From: JACOXT01 sp964372855
Lineage (GTDB): Bacteria > Patescibacteriota > Microgenomatia > Levybacterales > UBA12049
Length of the DNA: 64,000 nucleotides
Direction of reading: 5' to 3'
NCBI GenBank assembly: GCA_964372855.1
Contig: CAYJRY010000001.1
Span: forward strand, 21,573 to 85,572
Shown here: in pieces, positions 59,835-64,000 of the stretch
How positions within the stretch are numbered: the first letter of the stretch is position 1
Layout of the letters: the number at the start of each line of letters is the position of its first letter
The notes under the pieces: model-generated
What the model saw: the letters and a program-made list of their open reading frames with translations, nothing else
What the model was told of the DNA's origin: nothing
Database searches by the model: none
Translations under genes and position numbers: made by a program

Positions 59835-60532
59835 TTTAGTAACGTTAAAAGAGCTATTGACCCATCTTTAAATGTATTTAATTTCTTACCTTCATTATAG
59901 CCTCTAGGATTTGTCGTAATAGGCACCTCAAATATCTTATAACCTTTTTTTAACAATTTAGCAGTAATCTCAGGCTCAAAATCAAAACTTTTTGCTTTTA
60001 GCGTCATCCCTTCAAGTGCTTTTTTTGGAAATAACTTATAACAAGTTTCCATATCTGTGATCCACTGTCCATAAAGTATACTTGTCAAGAAACTTAAAAA
60101 TTTATTGCCTAGATAGTGCAATAAAAATCGAGGAGTTCTTTCTTCTTTCGAAAAACTAGGTAAACGTTTAAGACGAGTTCCATAGACAACTTCACTTTCA
60201 TTGTTTAGAACTGGTTCTACAAGCTTTACAATGTCTTTTGGATTATATTCCAAATCAGCATCCTGAATAACAATATAATCTCCAGTTGCATTTTTTATCC
60301 CAGTCTTAACCGCCATTCCCTTACCAAGATTTTTCGTATGTCGAATAATTTTGAGATTTGAAATTTGAGGTTTGAGAATTGAAATTTCCGATGAAGTAGA
60401 ATCGGATGATCCATCATCAACAACAATAATTTGTTTAGAAATACTTGGAACCTTCAACTCAGATACTTTCTTGATTACCTCAAGAATTGTCTCTTCTTCA
60501 TTAAAAACGGGTATAATAATAGATAATTTCAT
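59816..60532 (-). CDS. DPM1-like polyprenyl-phosphate glycosyltransferase (GT2)
   Basis: A 238-residue GT2 with SIIIPVFNEEE (4-14), VVDDGSSDS (37-45) and QDADLEY (90-96). VYGTRLKRLP and TDMETCYKLFPK are the Dpm1/DpgS signature, and the PITTNPRGYNEGKK end is typical of the short soluble forms. It would make undecaprenyl-phosphate-mannose or -glucose, the donor of GT-C enzymes in the array. No GtrA-like helices are attached. Residues about 49-62 (ISILKPQISNLK) are coded by a heptanucleotide repeat placed in a loop. Overlaps the ArnT-like gene by 19 bp. Confidence 0.87.
   Translation of the reverse strand: MKLSIIIPVFNEEETILEVIKKVSELKVPSISKQIIVVDDGSSDSTSSEISILKPQISNLKIIRHTKNLGKGMAVKTGIKNATGDYIVIQDADLEYNPKDIVKLVEPVLNNESEVVYGTRLKRLPSFSKEERTPRFLLHYLGNKFLSFLTSILYGQWITDMETCYKLFPKKALEGMTLKAKSFDFEPEITAKLLKKGYKIFEVPITTNPRGYNEGKKLNTFKDGSIALLTLLKCRFID
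60350..60384. repeat. Heptanucleotide repeat, five units, inside the DPM1-like gene
   Basis: TTTGAGA, TTTGAAA, TTTGAGG, TTTGAGA, ATTGAAA follow without gaps. The insert lengthens the loop between DDGSSD and the KNLGKG helix and is in frame. Related Dpm1 proteins usually have a short loop here. Confidence 0.7.
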
Positions 60533-60552
60533 TAAGTGAATTAATAAGATTT

Positions 60553-61971
60553 CTAGTTTTTTAATTTTTTAAAAATATATTGTTCTTGAGTCTTAAATAT
60601 AATTTGGTAATTTTTATCTCTTTTTAATTTTTCAATTATATCAAAAATATCAGATGGGCTCGTAAAAAAATTGTTTGGATTCTGTCCACTACGAACATCT
60701 ATTAATATGTAGTCAGGATTATAATCATTATAATTATTCCTAAGTAGCCAAACTTTCTGATGAGTGAAATGGGAAGCTAAATTATTTTGCGTCATTACCG
60801 AACTATCACGCGGGATCTGTTTAATTACATTATCTAAAAAAGTAAAATTACCTGTATGGCTATAAAATGCCTTATTATAGGCTAACCCAAAAGGACCATG
60901 TAATACAAATTGAAACAAATAAAGAGAGTTTAGAATTAAGAACAATCCAAAAAGATTTAAATATTTTTTTAGAATATAAATTCTATTTTTTAAAAAATGA
61001 AAACTGTAAATACTTGCTATAGCCATAATCACAGCTAACTGCGCATTGTAATGTAGACCAAGTCCCCATCTGGTTGGGGTCATAGGTATAAAACGAATAA
61101 ATAAATCTTGAAAAATTAATGCCCAAAAAGACGGCGATATAAGTGGTAAAAAACCAAAACTGTAAAAACTATAAAAAAGAGTGTTTCTTTTTATAGAATC
61201 GTCGAGAAATGCAGTAACGTAATTTGAATTTGTTAGATTATAAGAATATTGGTATATTCCATTGGAAAAATATGGGATTATTAAATAAATACTTATTAAC
61301 CCCCACCCAATAGAACCAATAATCGTAGTATATGCAATCCTTTTCCATTCTTTCTGTGCGATAAAAATAAAAATACCAATTCCAATACCTAGCAAGAAAT
61401 TACTTTCTTTAAATCCAAGTGTCAAAAACAACATTAAAAAATAGAAGATTTTTTTATTTGAAATTATTCCCCAAAAAGTGAGAGTAAGAAAAAGGGTGGA
61501 TACTGTTACCTCATGAAAATCAGAAATTACAGCATTTTGTATGCCTATAAAAAATAGATATGAAAATAAGATAGAAAATGATAAAAAATTATTTTTTAAT
61601 ATCCTTTGTCCAATAAGATATATCGCAAAGCCACTTATTCCAACCATAACAGCTTGAGCAATTAGAATTATTTCACTCTTATCTGTGACCCAATACAAAG
61701 GAGAAAGTAAAAATATACTGGGATTGAAATGATCTGCGAATATCCATTTCCCAGAAACAACTAAGTGATCGATAATCGGTGGCTTTAGTCTTGAAACACT
61801 CCAAATAGCTGAATCAAAAATTCCGAAGTCAAAATAAAAAACGTCGTATTGCCAAAATTTATTTAAAGATATTAGGCTTCCTGCAATAATAAACAGGGTG
61901 CATAAAACTATCGAGGCATATATAAAAAACTTATCGTATCTTGCGATAATTTTTTCAAATTTGTTAATCAT
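60553..61971 (-). CDS. DUF2079 family membrane protein
   Basis: A 472-residue protein with about eleven helices. FDFGIFDSAIWSVSR, then KWIFADHFNPSIFLLSPLYW (H-F-x-P), and ISDFHEVTVSTLFL are the hallmarks of DUF2079, a GT-C-like family common in archaea and CPR bacteria. The C-terminal soluble part includes NPDYILIDVRSGQNP. Substrates are unknown for the family. Its stop is 20 bp before the DPM1-like gene, and the start overlaps the upstream GT2 gene by 8 bp. Confidence 0.82.
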   Translation of the reverse strand: MINKFEKIIARYDKFFIYASIVLCTLFIIAGSLISLNKFWQYDVFYFDFGIFDSAIWSVSRLKPPIIDHLVVSGKWIFADHFNPSIFLLSPLYWVTDKSEIILIAQAVMVGISGFAIYLIGQRILKNNFLSFSILFSYLFFIGIQNAVISDFHEVTVSTLFLTLTFWGIISNKKIFYFLMLFLTLGFKESNFLLGIGIGIFIFIAQKEWKRIAYTTIIGSIGWGLISIYLIIPYFSNGIYQYSYNLTNSNYVTAFLDDSIKRNTLFYSFYSFGFLPLISPSFWALIFQDLFIRFIPMTPTRWGLGLHYNAQLAVIMAIASIYSFHFLKNRIYILKKYLNLFGLFLILNSLYLFQFVLHGPFGLAYNKAFYSHTGNFTFLDNVIKQIPRDSSVMTQNNLASHFTHQKVWLLRNNYNDYNPDYILIDVRSGQNPNNFFTSPSDIFDIIEKLKRDKNYQIIFKTQEQYIFKKLKN

Positions 61972-62923
61972 GCTGAAATTGCTTCAGAACTTCTTGATCT
62001 GTTTTTATAAATAGTTTTTTCTGTCGTTGTCTTGACGAATTTACCATCGACATAACAATAATTGCCCTTAGCAAACCATTATAAAAAGCTAGGTCTTTTC
62101 TAAATATAGCTGAAGGTAAATGATAAATTAACCAAAAAAAATGATTTAAAATAAGCGAAAAATCAGTAATATTCTTCCAAACAAAAATAAATTGATTTCT
62201 ATAAGCTATTTTTTTTACTTCAAAACTGTTATATGTACTTTTAATCGCTCCTTTTTCGTGTTCATGAGTTACAATGCTTTTTGGTTCAAACAAAATTTTA
62301 TACCCGGATTTCAGGGCGCGGTACGAAAGATCAATATCTTCCCAATAAAATGGATTATATAGCTCATCAAGCCCACCCAATTTTTCCCATATGGATTTTC
62401 TAAATGCTCCGCTTCCTCCACTTACCCAAAGCGTATTTGTTTTATCAACTTCACCACGGAAATGCAAAAGAAATCCCTTTCTCCAAACTCCAAGTCCTCT
62501 TCCCCTAAGAATAGCTTTATTATTTTCCATACTTTTGTCCATACACCCAACAGCAAATACTTTAGAATCTTGAAAATGTTTCAAAAGAGGATCTAAAAAA
62601 TTCTTTTCTGGAATCACATCAGTATTTAACAAAATAATAATTTCTCCTTTTGCCTCTTTCACACCCCTATTAACATTTGAAGAAAACCCTAAATTTTTGT
62701 CACTTTCCAATAATCTCATATTTATTTTCAATTTTTTATATGTATTTTTCATATTTGATATTTCATTTTTAATATATTCAGAAGAATTATCTAGAGAGTG
62801 ATCATCCGATATAATAATTTCAGCATTTCCCTTGTAGTTTGAGACCGAATTAATTACTTTAGGCAAATTTCTTTTTAGCAGCTCTTCGCCATTATAATTA
62901 GGAATAATAATACTAATATTCAT
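61964..62923 (-). CDS. Glycosyltransferase family 2 (rhamnosyltransferase-like)
   Basis: A 319-residue GT2: SIIIPNYNGEE (4-14), DDHSLDNS (40-47), LLNTDVIP (98-105) as DXD-like acid site, GGSGAFRKSIWEKLGG and YWEDIDLSYRALKSG (the ED motif). This set is typical of rhamnosyltransferase-like GT2 enzymes. Residues 49-60 (EYIKNEISNMKN) come from a heptanucleotide repeat. The tail has one hydrophobic stretch. An RNA hairpin (62932-62959) ends 8 nt before the start codon. Cytosolic; linkage unknown. Confidence 0.85.
   Translation of the reverse strand: MNISIIIPNYNGEELLKRNLPKVINSVSNYKGNAEIIISDDHSLDNSSEYIKNEISNMKNTYKKLKINMRLLESDKNLGFSSNVNRGVKEAKGEIIILLNTDVIPEKNFLDPLLKHFQDSKVFAVGCMDKSMENNKAILRGRGLGVWRKGFLLHFRGEVDKTNTLWVSGGSGAFRKSIWEKLGGLDELYNPFYWEDIDLSYRALKSGYKILFEPKSIVTHEHEKGAIKSTYNSFEVKKIAYRNQFIFVWKNITDFSLILNHFFWLIYHLPSAIFRKDLAFYNGLLRAIIVMSMVNSSRQRQKKLFIKTDQEVLKQFQHD
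62745..62779. repeat. Heptanucleotide repeat, five units, inside a GT2 gene
   Basis: TTTTTCA, TATTTGA, TATTTCA, TTTTTAA, TATATTC in tandem, in frame with the gene, placed in the loop after DDHSLDNS. That is the same loop in which the DPM1-like gene has its repeat. Confidence 0.6.
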
Positions 62924-62931
62924 ACTTTTAG

Positions 62932-62959
62932 TACTCTAATGATTTATATCATTAGAGTA
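62932..62959. repeat. Perfect 12-bp palindrome across a stop codon and the intergenic gap
   Basis: TACTCTAATGAT and ATCATTAGAGTA are perfectly complementary around TTAT. On the minus-strand transcript the hairpin contains the last codons and stop of the YfhO-like gene and ends 8 nt before the GT2 start. No T-run follows, so a terminator is unlikely; an mRNA hairpin or a small palindromic insertion is more likely. The YfhO-like protein loses its last helix here. Confidence 0.8.
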
Positions 62960-64000
62960 AGTTAATATAAAACTCAATTTTATGTTTTCCTGAAGGTACA
63001 GCAATCCCTCTAAAATTATAATTAGTTCTATATATTTTTGTTTCATTACCATCGATCTTTGCGCGCCAATTTGGATAATAACTATCAGTCAAAACCATAA
63101 AGCCTTCACCAACATTACCAGTTTCTAAAACGACCTTATTCTCAGAATAATTTACAAATTCTATATCTCCAATTTCCCACTTTTCTAATTTATCAAAAAT
63201 AATATCTAATCCTTCAACAACTGCGGTATCTTTTAAATTAAGTGACTCATTAAAAATAACATTAATAGCATTCAATTTGTTATTTACGGTTGTTCTTTTT
63301 GATACAAAAAATGCTCTAGGTAGCACATTTCTGTTTTCATAAATTTTTGTTTGTCCTTCTTGAAAAACTTTTTTTAGTTTTGGTGAGTATAAATCTGAAA
63401 GACTAAGTATATATTTCACTCCTAACAAATCCATAATTTTTGAATTATATTTCTTAGGTGTTACTATACGATTGAACCCAAACGGTGGAGAAATATTCGG
63501 CTCTCCCCTTTCTGACGCAGCAATAAGCTCTCCATATCTTCTTAAGTATAAAGGATCATATCCATCGACACTTTGTAATCTATATATACTTGAAAAATTT
63601 GGAGGAAATATTCTCGAATCTGTCGTCATATAACGGTAATTTCCAAGATTTTTCTTAAGATATGATATTACCTTTGTGTTTGGAAAAAGATATTCTTGTT
63701 TTGTAAAAGGCGTAAATTTCCATCCAAAACGAAAAAGATCAAATATCACAACTCCCACTATAATAATATATATTATTATAGTAAAACTCTTTATGAATCT
63801 CTTGAAAAATACAAGAAAAATAAGTAACATTCCTGTAACAAAAAGCATTATGGAAGGAAAAATTAGATTTCGTTTTGCAATTAAAATATTATCCAAAGTT
63901 TCAAACCCTATCAATTTATTTCCAAAAAAAACAATGGACCATAATCCAATCAGTATTGCAACAAGAAAACAAAAAGGATAAAAAATATTCTTCTTTAAGT
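62952..64000 (-). CDS. YfhO-like GT-C membrane protein, C-terminal part (5' end outside window)
   Basis: The frame is open from the right edge; a TTG at 63914 lies inside a helix and is not the start. Visible are three helices, then the long exoplasmic part LFPNTKVISYLKKNLGNYRY, SVDGYDPLYLRRYGEL and the beta domain SYYPNWRAKIDGNETKIYRTN. These blocks match the YfhO-like gene at 51667-54144. The end differs: after SGKHKIEFYI it reads NLL and stops within a palindrome (62932-62959), so the last membrane helix found in the paralogue is missing. Probably still a GT-C enzyme, but the C-terminus looks truncated. Confidence 0.82.
   Translation of the reverse strand, partial: LKKNIFYPFCFLVAILIGLWSIVFFGNKLIGFETLDNILIAKRNLIFPSIMLFVTGMLLIFLVFFKRFIKSFTIIIYIIIVGVVIFDLFRFGWKFTPFTKQEYLFPNTKVISYLKKNLGNYRYMTTDSRIFPPNFSSIYRLQSVDGYDPLYLRRYGELIAASERGEPNISPPFGFNRIVTPKKYNSKIMDLLGVKYILSLSDLYSPKLKKVFQEGQTKIYENRNVLPRAFFVSKRTTVNNKLNAINVIFNESLNLKDTAVVEGLDIIFDKLEKWEIGDIEFVNYSENKVVLETGNVGEGFMVLTDSYYPNWRAKIDGNETKIYRTNYNFRGIAVPSGKHKIEFYINLL

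Noticed and set aside
61973..61987. Hairpin CTGAA/TTCAG at the end of the GT2 gene as a repetitive palindrome
   Set aside because: The stem is only five base pairs, with no extension and no second copy seen; too weak to call.
63676..63981. Plus-strand open frame of 101 codons at the right edge
   Set aside because: It lies opposite the YfhO-like gene, which is clearly coding.
1..64000. Stop-codon reassignment (code 25) as in some CPR lineages
   Set aside because: TGA ends several genes at positions consistent with their paralogues and with overlapping starts, for example 29863 and 45733.
1..64000. CRISPR array, tRNA genes, transposase or phage genes
   Set aside because: No regularly spaced repeat, cloverleaf-like sequence or recombinase motif was seen; the tandem repeats present are seven-base units without spacers.

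Overview
The window reads as a chromosomal segment of a Candidate Phyla Radiation (Patescibacteria) bacterium, most likely of the Microgenomates group. The reasons are a base composition of roughly two-thirds A+T, tightly packed genes on one strand, unusually many GT-C membrane glycosyltransferases, and small exported DUF5667-like proteins. TGA is used as a stop codon (for example galE and the gene ending at 45733), so the UGA-recoded Gracilibacteria/Absconditabacteria do not fit. The lineage is an inference from gene content; no rRNA or ribosomal protein gene is present. No tRNA, CRISPR array or transposase was seen.

The whole window is cell-surface glycan biosynthesis. Region 1 (1-26.4 kb, nearly all minus strand) makes and assembles soluble precursors. 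It holds an RfbH/ColD-type 3-dehydratase, an RfbG-like dehydratase and an RfbE-like 2-epimerase, which together point to a CDP-3,6-dideoxyhexose. It also holds a compact GDP-D-glycero-D-manno-heptose set (gmhA, hddA and an hddC-gmhB fusion), several SDR epimerases, four SAM methyltransferases, about nine GT2/GT4 glycosyltransferases, an RmlC-like protein and two Wzx-type flippases. No initiating phosphoglycosyltransferase and no clear Wzy polymerase is visible.

Region 2 (26.4-64 kb) is an array of about 19 multi-spanning GT-C enzymes: PMT/ArnT-like, PF10131-like, YfhO-like, DUF2079 and DUF2298-like proteins. With them are a DPM1-like GT2 that could supply a polyprenyl-phosphate sugar donor, two other GT2s, a methyltransferase, galE and two DUF5667-like exported proteins. 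The array shows strong turnover. A four-gene block (DUF5667-like, GT-C, PF10131-like, GT4) occurs twice in the same order: intact at 25322-29866, and at 30887-36346 with three of its four members reduced to remnants. A further truncated PMT gene lies at 49787-50065.

The most unusual gene is 54159-56300: a PMT-type GT-C enzyme whose C-terminal 300 residues look like the MecA_N/NTF2-like and dimerisation ('pedestal') domains of a class B penicillin-binding protein, with no transpeptidase domain. Other recurring features are in-frame heptanucleotide repeats inside coding regions, palindromic elements at 3' gene ends, and several operon-head promoters whose -10 box sits 6-7 nt from the start codon, suggesting leaderless mRNAs. 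All functions are inferred from motifs read by eye.
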